From contig JAQMWT010000067.1 in assembly GCA_029834535.1 (NCBI GenBank), positions 1 through 64,000 of the forward strand: a stretch of DNA of 64,000 nt, read 5' to 3'. This DNA comes from Chrysophaeum taylorii. Its lineage: Eukaryota > Sar > Pelagophyceae > Pelagomonadales > Pelagomonadaceae. The notes beneath the pieces are model-generated. The model had not been told where the DNA came from, did no database searches, and was given only the letters and a program-made list of their open reading frames with translations. Every line of letters starts with the position of its first letter. Position 1 is the stretch's first letter. Below, piece after piece: positions 9,650-19,330 of this stretch. A program made the position numbers and the translations under genes.

Positions 9650-10533
9650 AGGTACGTAAGTTAAGTCTTCTTCAAGTTAGCACTGTCATGTTGAAAGGAG
9701 GGGTTCAACATACGTGACTTCATATCAGCGACCACGCGACAGAGGTGGGTGTAAAGGGTGTGATAGGTGCCCGCAGGCAGGTAGAGCATTGCCGAGTAGG
9801 TCGCAGCACAGGTCTTTCTTCAATGAAAGTAAGAAGGACGTCTGGGAGCGAGTATGGTTGTTAGCTTTGATATAAGTTCGGCTCGCGTGGGGCAGCGGAG
9901 TTTGCCGTTGCGAGGATCCAACAAGATGATATTGGCATACCCCCGGATAGTTGGCAATGGAGCCGACATAGAGTGAAGTTTGGATCCGAGCTTGCGGTCG
10001 CTGCCGCGCAAGTAGCCAATATACCTGCTACGAGAAAGGTGGTAATCTTCCAACAAGGAAAAAAAAAATCTGTCTGTCCTTGAAAGTGAATTGGTCAGAG
10101 GCTTTTGGTCGTAAGAGAGACTAACTAACTAACTAACTTCAGACCTCTCCCGAGCATGGGAGCCAGGCCGGACCGACAGGTGCCAGTCCGGAATCACGGG
10201 CCTGTAGACGAGGAGCGCCGAAAGGTCGGTCGGCGGAGAGTGACCATCAAGCTTGTCGCCATGCGACGAGGAGACCGCGATGTGACTGACAACCAACTCG
10301 TCGATAACCTTCCGTCTTCGCCCGCCGGCCATACCCCGTCCCACTGCGAACGTTCCGGCTGCCAACCGGCCCGCCCGGGAGGCGAATAGGTGCCAACCTA
10401 CGCCGGGAGGGCGGATGCCCTCGCAAGAGAGACAGTCAGGTATAACAAGGGAGCACTGTTTGAGTAAGTTGCGAATGGCAGGGACAGTGTTGTGGGCTGC
10501 GTTGACAAGGGGGTAGGCGCTTGCACTAGCCAT
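9650..10533 (-). pseudogene. gag/pol junction of element B, split by an insertion
   Basis: Before the insertion at 10424 the frame starts MASASAYPLVNAAHN and runs to CSLVIPDCLS. After it (below 10122) coding-like sequence resumes (YDQKPLTNSLSRTDRFF), then 10056-9820 gives GYANIILLDPRNGKLRCP, and a further frame runs to about 9650 (AGTYHTLYTHLCRVVADMK). The part that lies inside the insertion is not element sequence. This should hold the protease, but I see no clear D-T/S-G box, so the assignment is positional. Confidence 0.4.
10122..10424 (-). mobile_element. SINE-like retroposon with (TTAG)n tail, copy 1
   Basis: This is a 303-bp GC-rich insertion flanked by AAGAGAGAC at 10113-10121 and 10425-10433. 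On the minus strand it begins GCGAGGGCATCC and ends in a GTTAGTTAGTTAG tail. Just before the tail are two hairpins: a CCGGAC../GTCCGG stem at 10168-10192 and a CTCCC/GGGAG stem near 10147-10162. Copy 2 at 56196-56486 shares the head (GGCCGGTTGGC or GGCCGGTTAGC), the hairpin domain and the tail. A simple-repeat tail plus a 9-11 bp duplication is what target-primed retroposition leaves. The head resembles a degenerate pol III A box, but this is weak. Confidence 0.6.
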
Positions 10534-10591
10534 AGGTATCCCTAAAACGAATCGAGATGGAGCTTCTTGTCGGCGGGGTTATCGCTGGCGG

Positions 10592-11283
10592 TTAGGTTGT
10601 AAGTAGATCTATAAGCGTCAATGGAAGCCTGGTGTGTTTGCTCGCATTGTTCTCGACTAGTAAGTTGCCATCAGAGTGGTGTCCACCGGTAAGAGTGTGG
10701 ATATTGACGGTAGATGAGGAAGAAGTTGTAAGAAATAGCCTAGGGGCGGGCTGGATAGTTTCGAAGATCGCAACATAGTAAGATACAGATGTAGGGTTGT
10801 TCGGCGAGGTTATTCTGGCGAACAAATTGTATAGGGTGATAAATGCGTTGAGGCGAAGAGGATTTGATGATCCAGGTAGTGGTTGATTATACGACCTCTT
10901 GAAAAGCCGAGGTGATGATAGGAACACTCCGAGTGCGTTTTATGTGTATGTTGTTCGAAAGCCTGCTGTGAATGAAGCCTGAGGGAGAGCAGGTATAGGG
11001 TCTCAAGCTCATGGAAGCTTAACCGAACGGAGCCAGTACGAGAATACGAAGGAAACGTCTTGGGGGAGTGAACCGATGGTGGATCTGGGTAAGTGCGAAC
11101 CCAGCCTTGAGACAGAGTCTTGGAGAGCCAGAGGGTTTTGGGCACTGAGTTAATAACATCGTCTGCTATGTTCAAGAAGCGTTTCGGGTGCTGGTTCGGC
11201 CAGGACAGGAAGTCCACGGGTCCAGCGTTGTACCCGCGAGCGCAATGCAGATCCATCGTTCCCGAGATTGATAATCGCCACAC
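10592..11283 (-). pseudogene. CGDYQ-RERW-SWPN domain, element B copy
   Basis: Segment 11283-10810 encodes YNAGPVDFLSWPNQH..RFLNIADD. The adjacent frame just upstream (about 11310-11230) encodes FPTTYLCGDYQSRERWI, so a one-base indel separates two blocks that lie in one frame in element A (175-675). Segment 10927-10592 follows in a third frame. The identity of spaced blocks between A and B, against otherwise poor similarity, marks the conserved core. Function unknown. Confidence 0.5.
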
Positions 11284-12110
11284 AGATAGGTAGTAGGGAA
11301 GCGGTCGACTCCATCAACAGTGTAGTCCAGTGTGGCGCGAATGAGGTTAGCTACGGAGATATGATCTCTGTGAATGAATGCACTCGTGAGGGGGTGTCAT
11401 CTCCGCAAGTAGCACTCACTATGGGTTTGAGTAATTGGATGACAGAGATCAATCATACTGTCAAAGAGGGAGTCATCGAGCAAACTGACTAAGTCGGATG
11501 TTTTGGTGCTCCTGAGAGGGTTTCGGTTGTACAAGGTGGAGTGATTTCTATCTCATCACAGTAGAAATTCCGTCTTTCATCATCCTCCGACTGGAGATGA
11601 TTGAGGAAGGAGGGTAGAGATTCGAAGATAATAGTCTTTGGAAAAGTGTTTGCGCAACATGCGTACAAGCGTTTCGTCGGACGCAACAGCAATCTTAACG
11701 TGGATGTTTAAGCCCAAGTCATTGGTGGCTTATTCATTCTGCTTCCGAAGGTTGAGGAGTAGAGTACGCAGCCACGGTCGCTTTTTTTTTTTTGAGCTTG
11801 GTGACCAGGTAATAATTGTAATAGTCGCAAAGGTTGTAACTATTCAGCGGGAAGGATAGTGAGGAGCGTAGTTCAAGGTTCCTATCGCGTGCAAGTGTGT
11901 AGGGTAGACACGGCAGTAGTGCAGGGAGGTCGTGGTCGACGTATTGGAGGGGCACACATGCACGTCTTTATCAAGTAGGCTAGTGAGGTGCGACATAATT
12001 GGTTGTTCACTGTGATTGAGCGTGACAGTTAGCTGAGCCTTGTTCCACTCAGGGGCATTAGGATGAACAAGTGTCGTCGACCCTGCCGTGGTTTGAGGAA
12101 TAGGGCGTAG

Positions 12111-12885
12111 TCAGTCAAGCTTGACGTAGCCAATGCCTGGGTGAGCAGGAGGTAGAGGGGATACTATATTTTTCGTAATCATGATATGCGATACGTGCTG
12201 CTGTCCAGTGGCAGTTTGGACAACTGGGGCACTTTTAGCGTCTACGGGAACAATGTGATTCGGTAAAGCAAAATCAAACGTGGTCATCAACGAGATAGAA
12301 GCGCAACTTTTTTTCCCCAAGTATATAAATTGGAAATGATGTAGAGGAAAATTATGGTCTCTCCGGTATTTGGTGAGAAAAGCGTTTTCGCGAGGTACAC
12401 TGGTAAAAGGAATGCTGCCTGCGAACAAATTAGTTCGAGTGAGCAGTTTTTTTGAGGTGACCACAACTTGTGAAGAGGTAATAATAGGAACGACGGGCGC
12501 GGAAGGTTTTCCCGTTGTCCTTGCCGAGACCATCGTTAAGATCGAATGGTAAAAGATCTTGTGGATTGTTCGACTATGTAGTATTGGTTGCTGCGTGGTC
12601 GGAACTCCTTCGGCACATTGCTGCAGTGACATGTGACGATAGCTCCGTAAGTCGCTCGGGTGACAATTTTGCTATGGCGTCAGCAGTAAAAAAATTGACC
12701 GATTCCCCGGCAGCAGCAGTCTTTGGTGAAGAACTGGTGCCACTCGTGTTAGGTGGAGTAGAGGTGTTGGGTGCAGCAGACATGGTAGGTTGGTCTCCCC
12801 CATAGTTTAACGACGTTTCGGTCGAAAGCAGACGTATGTCAACATTCCGAATGATATCTTCGGCATAGGAAGGAAAGTTGATCAT
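12111..12885 (-). pseudogene. gag-like segment, element B, with GYVKLD end
   Basis: Segment 12885-12574 starts MINFPSYAEDIIRNVD and carries the dispersed motif encoding STETSLNYGG, then a Ser/Thr/Pro stretch. Segment 12632-12111 ends VSHIMITKNIV..HPGIGYVKLD, matching the equivalent end in element A (about 1400). The two overlap near 12600 with a frame change. Below 12111 the frames are short to about 11283, where only fragments are seen. Confidence 0.45.
12800..12825 (-). repeat. dispersed motif of element B, copy 3
   Basis: The minus strand reads TCGACCGAAACGTCGTTAAA then CTATGG. It is translated TETSLNYG and lies in the gag-like region. Confidence 0.7.
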
Positions 12886-13081
12886 TTAAGCGGAGCAAGT
12901 CTGTATTATCGTATGGGTTATAGACGTAGTAGCGATAATATCTGCAGATTGCAACAGCGTTTCAAATAGCTTTGTAATCTTATCTTGCAGCTGAGAGGAG
13001 GTAGTGGTAGTTTGATTGACGTATTTGGAGAGGTCCCGGAATTGATCTTTGAGTGCATATGCATAGTATGCTTGGTGCGAT

Positions 13082-14148
13082 CTAGGAGTGTTTCATATCA
13101 GATCGAGAAGGTCTGTCAAAGGTGCGAGCATACACGGGGCGATCGTTAGATTGACCAGGACTGCGGGCTCTGGTGACATAGGAGTGAGTCACCGGATCGG
13201 TAGGAGCTAAGATCGTTGGGCGAGAAGGGCTGACTAGCGTCTTTTGAGTTACGTCGGCGGCGAGCATCGAAAATGCGGGTTTCGACTGTTGTCCATCCAT
13301 TGGTGGCTGAATTGGTAAGTGACGCAAGTAGATGTGCTGTGTGCGCCAGTTCAGTGTCTGTGGAGTCCAGCAGTTGAGTTAACAGCAATTTGGGTTTCTG
13401 GTGTGTGTGGACAATCCCGCTACGTAAGGGATCCAAGAGACTGGCGGTTCTAAGCGTCTTTTCTCGCTTGTGGGGTATTGGACACTGAGTTGTAGAGGTC
13501 CAGAGCGAACTCAAGAATGGCGGAAGAGTCAGAAGGATGGCATAGCCTGTTAGCTTCGGGTTGTGCTCGGGTAGAAGAGCGTGTTTCATAGATGAGGCAC
13601 CAGTCGACCAATCCTCTATCGTAGAGATTGTTGCTGGCGTAGTCAGAGGATAGTCGATTTTTTTTTAAAACTGCTCCTGAGAAAGCTGGGCAAGGGCAGC
13701 TTCAGTAAAGTTTGCGGACTCGGCAGTATGGCATATGGAAAGCCGGCCATTGGAATCAGTAGTATGAACAGCGTTGGGTCCAGACTCAATAAATAAAACG
13801 CTCTGGTCCATAGTTTAACGACATTTCGGTCGGAAACAGATGTGGGTGTCCAACGGTTGATTTGAAACAGGAGATGCTTGAAAGAGTGCACACATTTAAT
13901 GAACAACATGTACACCAATTATACACAACAGCAGCGTTTAAGTATTGATTCAAATACAAGACATCATTCGGAGAACACTGTTTCGAAAAAAGTTTTACGT
14001 ATTTCTTGGTAATGGCTAGGCCGAGAGCAAGGTCGCGAGAATGGGTGTGGTTAAGGTTGAGGTTGCATTCACCATCCTCGAGGCGATAGTTAATTTCGGG
14101 CGGAAGAAAAGCCGTGACCACCTCGTTAGCGCAGCAAACAGTAGCCAA
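13082..14148 (-). pseudogene. gag-like N-terminal segments, element B
   Basis: Segment 14148-13786 starts MATVCCANEVVTAFLPPEIN and contains LNQYLNAAVVYNW, similar in position to LNVNWYAHVEQLL of element A. It ends with the dispersed motif encoding TEMSLNYG. Segments 13589-13146 and 13327-13082 continue in other frames with helical, charged sequence. All are pieces of one decayed gag-like gene. No zinc knuckle was found. Confidence 0.4.
13808..13833 (-). repeat. dispersed motif of element B, copy 4
   Basis: The minus strand reads CCGACCGAAATGTCGTTAAA then CTATGG. It is translated TEMSLNYG and lies in the gag-like region. Confidence 0.7.
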
Positions 14149-14159
14149 CTGTGCTACTT

Positions 14160-15140
14160 GGTCTGATATGAGTGGGAACGCCTCAGATATGAGGCACCTG
14201 GTATTCTAAAGAAGCAAGTCTTCAACATAACCGAGGTGAACACAGTCACTCTGGTGTTGGAATATGGTTGTTGTTCTCGCCGAGAAAATCAACGGGAACC
14301 TCGAGTCGTAAGGGAATGTCAGCACCCAGACTGCTTTGGGTGCGACCTTCCTTTACTGCTCGTTCTACAAGAGCAAACTGTGACTGAGCCTGTGGGTTGT
14401 CAGAGAGCAGAATTGACACCATCTAGAACATTCTAGGGGACTCGGTCTAGCGGTGGTGTCTACGTACGCTCATCAGGCAAAAACAACGGAGGCGCCTATG
14501 TGGCAACTTTGCAAAACAGTGGTTCCTGCCAGCGTTATTAAAGGGGCATACACTGAACAGGCAGTTGGTAAGGGGGTGCTCGGAGAGCGGCATGTTGTGT
14601 ACGTACTATCGTGGAACATCCAAAAAGAAAAAATACAAAAAATATTCCAAACGCGCGTCAACAACCAATACAGGACTTGTACAGACTACACACACAATTA
14701 GCGCTTTCACGACAATACGATACTATAAACAAGCAAGCACACAGGGGGTACGCAGTCTTAACGTGTGCGATGTAGCTCGCTATGTACAAACCCGTGTTAT
14801 ACCGTATACAAACAATTGTGTTGCATGGCGAGGCTAGATCGGCGCGGTAACGACGATCCAAAACCCAAAGGAGCAAACGTGCATGCAACACATGATCTCG
14901 CAGGGCCCCGCTGGGCCCATAACCTGCAGAGTATTCCGTTCCGCTATTCAGTGGTTAGATCACGGAGAGACCATCCCGTCTCACCGCGCGAGTCTGGCAA
15001 TCTGGTAGGTTTCGGGGAACCCAGGCAGTGGTCCCCCTAGCCTCTTCACACGACAGACGATACATAGCAACACATCAGGGTAGCACGCACTTACTACGTA
15101 CCTGCGGGACGCGCTAGACCATGATGATGATGGGCGTGAA
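14160..15140 (-). repeat. LTR-like region of element B
   Basis: This stretch has no convincing gene. On the minus strand, 15130-14940 (starting CATGGTCTAGCGCGTC) matches the plus strand at 42945-43165, with shared blocks such as TATGTATCGTCTGTCGTGTG and GACGGGATGGTCTC. It continues into CAGGTTATGGGCCCAG, the counterpart of a block in the type A LTR, then AT-richer sequence with GTATAACACGG before the first gag-like frame at 14148. Position and matches fit the 5' LTR and leader. Exact ends are not determined. Confidence 0.55.
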
Positions 15141-15268
15141 CCCAGAGAGCAGAGGACGGTGTAAAAAAAAAGGAGAAGGGTAAGGAAGAATTCTCAACGG
15201 ACGGAATAAGGGTAGGAGTGAGTAGATTTCTCTGGAATGGTCGAATATGTTTGTATAATTCAGCCCTT

Positions 15269-15901
15269 TTAGGGCCCCGCTGCTGTCGAAGTCGACGAGC
15301 CCTCGAGTTTCGACACGCGCGCGTCCATGGCGCTCATGGAGGCGTTGATGTGTTCGATGAGGGCCACGATTTTCTGGCGGTTGACGTCAGAGGCGTCTAG
15401 GAAGGTGCCCGGGGGCATCCCAGTGGGTTTGGAGGAGGGAGTGCGCTGCCTTTTACTGGTGGCCGATGGAATCGGTGGAGCCGAAGAGCCCGAGGACGCG
15501 GCTCTGTAGTCGGCAGCTCCAAAAACAGTCGGCTTCGCGCCCAACTGGACGAGCCCGAGCTTCACCTTGGTGACCTCGTTCTCGACCTTGTCGAGACGGT
15601 CGTCGACCTTCTTCTCGAACTTGTCGAGACGGTTGTCGACCTTCTTCTCGACCTTGTCGAGACGGTCGTCGACCATCTTCTCGAACTTGTCGAGACGGTT
15701 TTCGACCATCTTCTCGAACATGTCGAGACGGTTGTCGACCTTCTCCTCGAACATGTCGAGACGGTTGTCGACCTTCTCGAGACCAGAGGTCACATCGACC
15801 TTGAGCTCCTTGTAAGCGCTGAACCCAGCCGCGAAGGTACTCATAAGAACAGTTGTTGCTGACAACGCGAGCGTTGTGGTCGTGCCGAGGAGGGAACGCA
15901 T
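15269..15901 (-). CDS. membrane-anchored coiled-coil protein with six 11-residue repeats
   Basis: A 210-residue intact frame. Residues 1-28 are hydrophobic (LLGTTTTLALSATTVLM), a signal peptide or membrane anchor. Residues about 43-108 hold six tandem hendecads of the type KVDNRLDKFEK / KVDDRLDKVEN, a right-handed coiled coil. A Ser/Pro-rich middle with KRQRTP follows, then a short C-terminal helix (DVNRQKIVALIEHINASM). The start was taken at 15901 because the hydrophobic segment begins there. Similar hendecads occur in Borrelia Bdr proteins and in CCDC90/DUF1640 proteins, but I cannot claim homology. It looks like a host gene between two repeat blocks; role unknown. Confidence 0.65.
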   Translation of the reverse strand: MRSLLGTTTTLALSATTVLMSTFAAGFSAYKELKVDVTSGLEKVDNRLDMFEEKVDNRLDMFEKMVENRLDKFEKMVDDRLDKVEKKVDNRLDKFEKKVDDRLDKVENEVTKVKLGLVQLGAKPTVFGAADYRAASSGSSAPPIPSATSKRQRTPSSKPTGMPPGTFLDASDVNRQKIVALIEHINASMSAMDARVSKLEGSSTSTAAGP

Positions 15902-16679
15902 TGCCGTCCCCTCTCGTCGACCGAACCTAAAAAGCCGGTCTTATCGGTCGTCAGGGCTTAGGATAAAAGTAAAGAATTCTACGACCAAGGGTCCTAACTA
16001 CTAATCGACAGATGTTTGTTTGTTTGTTTGTCCTTCGATTTAGGGTAAGGATCATGTAGGCACGCGAGCCAGGCAGTGATCCTCCAAGCCGTCTACGGCG
16101 ACCTCGCAGACTGTTTCCACGACCCGCGGCGGCTCTTTTAGCCAGCGCGCCATTCTCACGCCCCGTCGAAACGATGTTGTCGATGCTGACAACGCGCGCA
16201 TGACCGCGGCCTTTTTTTCCCGGAGACGAGGCGTCGGAGTTCTTTTTCGGGAGACTAGGTTGGGTCGGAAGACGACGCCTCGCTCTTTACAGTCGAGTTT
16301 TCGACTCCCTGACAACCAACGGCATGCTGACTTTGGTCGCGAGCTTAAAGTCTTCGCAACCTCGACCCGTCGTACGGCCACTGCAACGGCACCCGATACA
16401 TCATCGATAGTGTCGTGTCACCGAGGCTCCTCCAACCTGTATCCCTCAAGCCCCACCGACGCCAAACGATCAACAAGAGCCAGAGGCAGACGCCCCGCAA
16501 AGTCTCGGCGTCCTCTTGCCCACAAGCCCGTCTTCTGTCACGTCCAGCTCTACGTGGGTCTCTGTCGATCGGCAACCACGAGAATGAATATGCTCTTCTG
16601 AGTCGACGACTCCACCCTACCCCACACGTGCTGCGCAATATCGACCGATAAGCCCCCTCCCGGCGTCTACACGCGCACT

Positions 16680-17022
16680 GTAGGTGAACTATAACTGGGC
16701 ACTGTAGGTGAACTTACTGAAACCAGGTGAACTTACGGAGGTTAGAGATTGGGACTAGGTGAACTTCTTAGTGACCAGGTGAACTTACTGAGACCAAGTG
16801 TGAGCTTACTGGGGCTTTTAGAGTAAACTCAAAGCTCAGCGGCGTGTGCGGATCAAAGCAGCTTAGATTGGCGGGGGTGAGAGCGACGAGCTCGAAGGAG
16901 AGTGGGGTGAGTGGGTGCGGGTTTACGCCGAATTTACTGGGGTTAGAGATTGGGACTAAGTGAACTTAACGGGAACAGGTGAACTTACTGGGGTTAGAGA
17001 TAGGTGAACTTACTGGCCTCCA
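16680..17022. repeat. minisatellite based on AGGTGAACTTACTGG, array 1
   Basis: Irregular tandem copies of AGGTGAACTTACTGG, alternating with GGGGTTAGAGATTGGGACT. The spacing varies and one GC-rich segment (16850-16925) interrupts the array. Confidence 0.8.
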
Positions 17023-17734
17023 CTTGTCCTAACTACTAATCGACAGATGTTTGTCTGTCTGTCTGTTTGTCTGTTTGTCCCTCGATTTAGGGTAAGGATC
17101 AGGTAGGCGCGAGAGTAAGGATCAGGTAGGCGCGAGAGCCAGACAGTGATCCTCCAAGCCGTCTACGGCGACCTCGCAGACTATTTCCACGACCCGCGGC
17201 GGCTCTTTTAGCCAGCGCGCCATTCTCACGCCCCGTCGAAACGATGTTGTCGATGCTGACAACGCGCGCATGACCGCGGCCTTTTTTCCCGGAGACGAGG
17301 CGTCGGAGTTCTTTTCGGCTGACTAGGCTGGGTCGGAAGACGACGCCTCGCTCTTTACAGTAGAGTTTTCAACTCCCTGACAACCAACGGCATGCTGACT
17401 TTGATCGCGAGCTTAATGTCTTCGCAACCTCGACCCGTCGCACGGCCACTGCAACGGTACCAGATACATGATCGATCGTGTCGTTGTCACCGAGGCTCCT
17501 CCAACCTGTATCGCTTAAGGCCCGCCTACGCCAAACGATCAACAAGAGCCAGGGCCAGACGCCCCGCGAGGTCGGCGTCCTCTTTCCCAAGCCCGTCTTC
17601 TGCCACGTCCAGCTCTACGTGGCTCTCTGTCGATCGGCATCCCCGAGGATATACTCATCTGGGTCGACGACTCCACCCTACCCCACACGTGCTGCGCAAT
17701 ACCGATAAGCCCCCTCACGGCGTCTACACGCGCA

Positions 17735-18066
17735 CTGTAGGTGAACTTACTGGGACCAGGTGAACTTACTGGGGTTGGAGATTGGGACTAGGTGAGCTGA
17801 GTGACCAGGTGAAACTGGGACCAGGTGAACATACTGGGGTTTTTAGAGTAAAGGGTTTTTAGAGTAAACTCAAAGGTTGGCGGCGCGTGCGGATCAAAGC
17901 AGCTTAGATTGGCGGAGGCGAGAGCGACGAGCTCAAAGGAGTTGGTGTGAGCTAGGTGAACTTACTGTCAATAATAATACTGACCAGGTGAACTTATATG
18001 AAACTTACTGGGACCAGGTGAACTTACTGGGGTTAGAGATTGGGACTAGGTGAACTTACTGGCCTG
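17735..18066. repeat. minisatellite based on AGGTGAACTTACTGG, array 2
   Basis: The same units as array 1 at the end of the second 1-kb copy, with a similar internal GC-rich segment (17880-17940). It abuts the MULE insertion. Confidence 0.8.
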
Positions 18067-18074
18067 CCCTTGTA

Positions 18075-18083
18075 TTATTATAA
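18075..18083. repeat. left target site duplication of MULE 1
   Basis: TTATTATAA directly before the GGGAAAAGTC end. It is identical to 23018-23026. Confidence 0.9.
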
Positions 18084-18262
18084 GGGAAAAGTCAAGTTTC
18101 CAACCACCATGTATGTTTGGTCACCGTAAATCCCCAACAAGTTTGGTCACTTAAGTTTAGTCAATCCGTATCTTGGCTGACTAAACTTATGCTTGAGGAA
18201 AGCAAGGATAGGGCTCGCTGACAAAACAAGGCCCGCTGTGATCAAGCATTTGGAGGTTCTGC

Positions 18263-18857
18263 ATGTCGCGTCGTGACTCCGGAGCGTCCTTCGACTTCGA
18301 CACGGATGACGAGGAGGTCGATATCGACGAGGGCTTCGCTCAAGTCGAGCGGGACCGTGCTGGTATCACGCTGACGTCGGGCGACGACGACACCAAGAAC
18401 GGCAAGCGTGGCCTGACGAAGGTTAACGACTGTGACAGATCGCCGCGTACGCTGTCGCAGCTCAGAATGTTCAAGCACCACGTTTCGCTGCTTTCACGCT
18501 ACCCGACGAAATCCGAATTTAGTATGTGCGTTCGGGAAGAGGCCGAGTTGCAGCAGAAGATGGTCGACACGGGGGGGAAGCAACAGCGTGCATAACATGA
18601 TCAATACCGCGACGGCGTTGTCGTTCAAGTGTAAAGTAGAGGGCTGCGGCTTCTTTAAGCGCGCTGCTCGTCGTGATGGGCTTATAGACTTCGTCGTCAC
18701 GCATGATGAACCTCACACAGGAGTTTTTACACCGACGAAAACCCAGCCCAAGTCGAACTACCGCGCAGAGCACTTCTTAGAGGCCGTGACGACCATCATC
18801 AAGAAGGGCTCTATGGAGAGCAAGTCAGGAGGCACTACTCGGAAAGGCGTCTGGTAG
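18263..18857 (+). pseudogene. MULE 1 transposase, N-terminal exon with frame breaks
   Basis: The start is MSRRDSGASFDFDTDDEEVD, an acidic leader. At a run of seven G (about 18570-18577) the frame must shift by one base to reach ALSFKCKVEGCGFF..FVVTHDEPH, a Cys/His zinc-finger-like DNA-binding module of the FAR1/MULE kind. A second shift near 18830 gives HYSERRLVDVHNNVIKERLNEM. Copy 2 encodes related sequence at 57043-56472 (SSRCDSGSSFDFETN, then YRAKHFCEAVS..KGSMEGKSGG), also with frame breaks. Whether one break is a missed intron cannot be settled by eye. Confidence 0.65.
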
Positions 18858-19044
18858 ATGTCCACAACAACGTCATCAAGGAAAGGCTCAATGAGATGAC
18901 GAACCGTGAGCATACACTCTCATCCGTCGAGAACATCTAGCTCAAGTCATCCTAGCGCTCTTGGGAAACGAGGAGAGGAACGCGGTATCAGCGGTGTCTT
19001 GCGCAGGTCTTGTTTGTGGCTGTTGTCCTGCGAGGAGGTGCATG

Positions 19045-19260
19045 TGTGTGATCAAACTTGTAATGTTCTGACCAAACTTTGTGACAAAACTTGTGACTGT
19101 ATGACCAAACGTGTGACTTTATGACCAAACTTTTGACTTGGTGACCAAACTTGTGACTTAATGATCAAACTTATGTTCGTGTGATCAAACTTTGTGATTA
19201 AACTTGTAGCTTTCTGATCAAACTCTTTTGGTTTCGTGACCACACTTGAAAATCGTAGCT
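19045..19260. repeat. ACCAAACTT repeats inside the MULE, probable intron
   Basis: About ten copies of GTGACCAAACTTGTGACTT-like units (also GATCAAACTT) lie between the N-terminal zinc-finger exon and the exon that starts after TCTCTTAG near 19331. The same unit fills both terminal regions of the element (18110-18190, 22740-23017). In an intronic position it does not disturb the protein. Confidence 0.7.
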
Positions 19261-19330
19261 TAGTGTGTTAGTATACTTCGCCACATCTACATTCACGTGT
19301 GTGCATCAAAGTCACACTTGTCATTCTCTT

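Larger units (their letters stand above)
4400..15140 (-). mobile_element. Copia-type LTR retroelement B (degenerate)
   Basis: Reading down the minus strand: LTR-like region (about 15140-14160), gag-like segments (14148-10592), gag/pol junction (10533-9650), zinc-binding pre-integrase (9554-9150), integrase (9150-8523), linker, reverse transcriptase (7601-6391), RNase H (6122-5411) and an intact extra ORF (5383-4400). Integrase before RT is the Copia (Pseudoviridae) order. Frames change many times, so the copy is inactive. A SINE-like element is inserted at 10122-10424. No B-type LTR was found at the 3' end; the next LTR (4310-3830) is of type A. Confidence 0.75.
15985..18070. repeat. two tandem ~1.05-kb direct repeats
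   Basis: The unit starting GTCCTAACTACTAATCGACAG at about 15989 recurs at about 17027. Each copy has a (TGTT/TGTC)n tract, about 600 bp of GC-rich sequence (16040-16660 and 17100-17740) at roughly 90% identity by eye, then a minisatellite. Short frames inside (for example 16381-16052 and 17590-17369 on the minus strand, sharing VEVAKTLSSR and SACRWLSGS) do not stay open in both copies. I see no supported gene. The right copy ends a few bases before the MULE target site. Confidence 0.8.

Noticed and set aside
7312-13833. Dispersed CCGAAACGTCGTTAAACT motif as a hammerhead ribozyme core
   Set aside because: GAAAC..GTC is present, but no CTGATGA box lies upstream of any copy.
14820-15060. tRNA or other structured RNA gene
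   Set aside because: Inverted-repeat content is explained by similarity to the LTR-like copy at 42945-43165; no cloverleaf could be drawn.
16680-18066. CRISPR-like AGGTGAACTTACTGG arrays
   Set aside because: Minisatellite with variable, repeated interspersed sequence; it is duplicated together with its flank.
18570-18600. Programmed frameshift shared by both MULE copies
   Set aside because: Both copies break here, but in opposite directions relative to the zinc-finger frame, which points to independent indels.
19045-19260. CRISPR-like array of ACCAAACTT units
   Set aside because: Units are degenerate, spacing is short and irregular, there are no unique spacers of constant length, no cas genes, and the context is a eukaryotic transposon.
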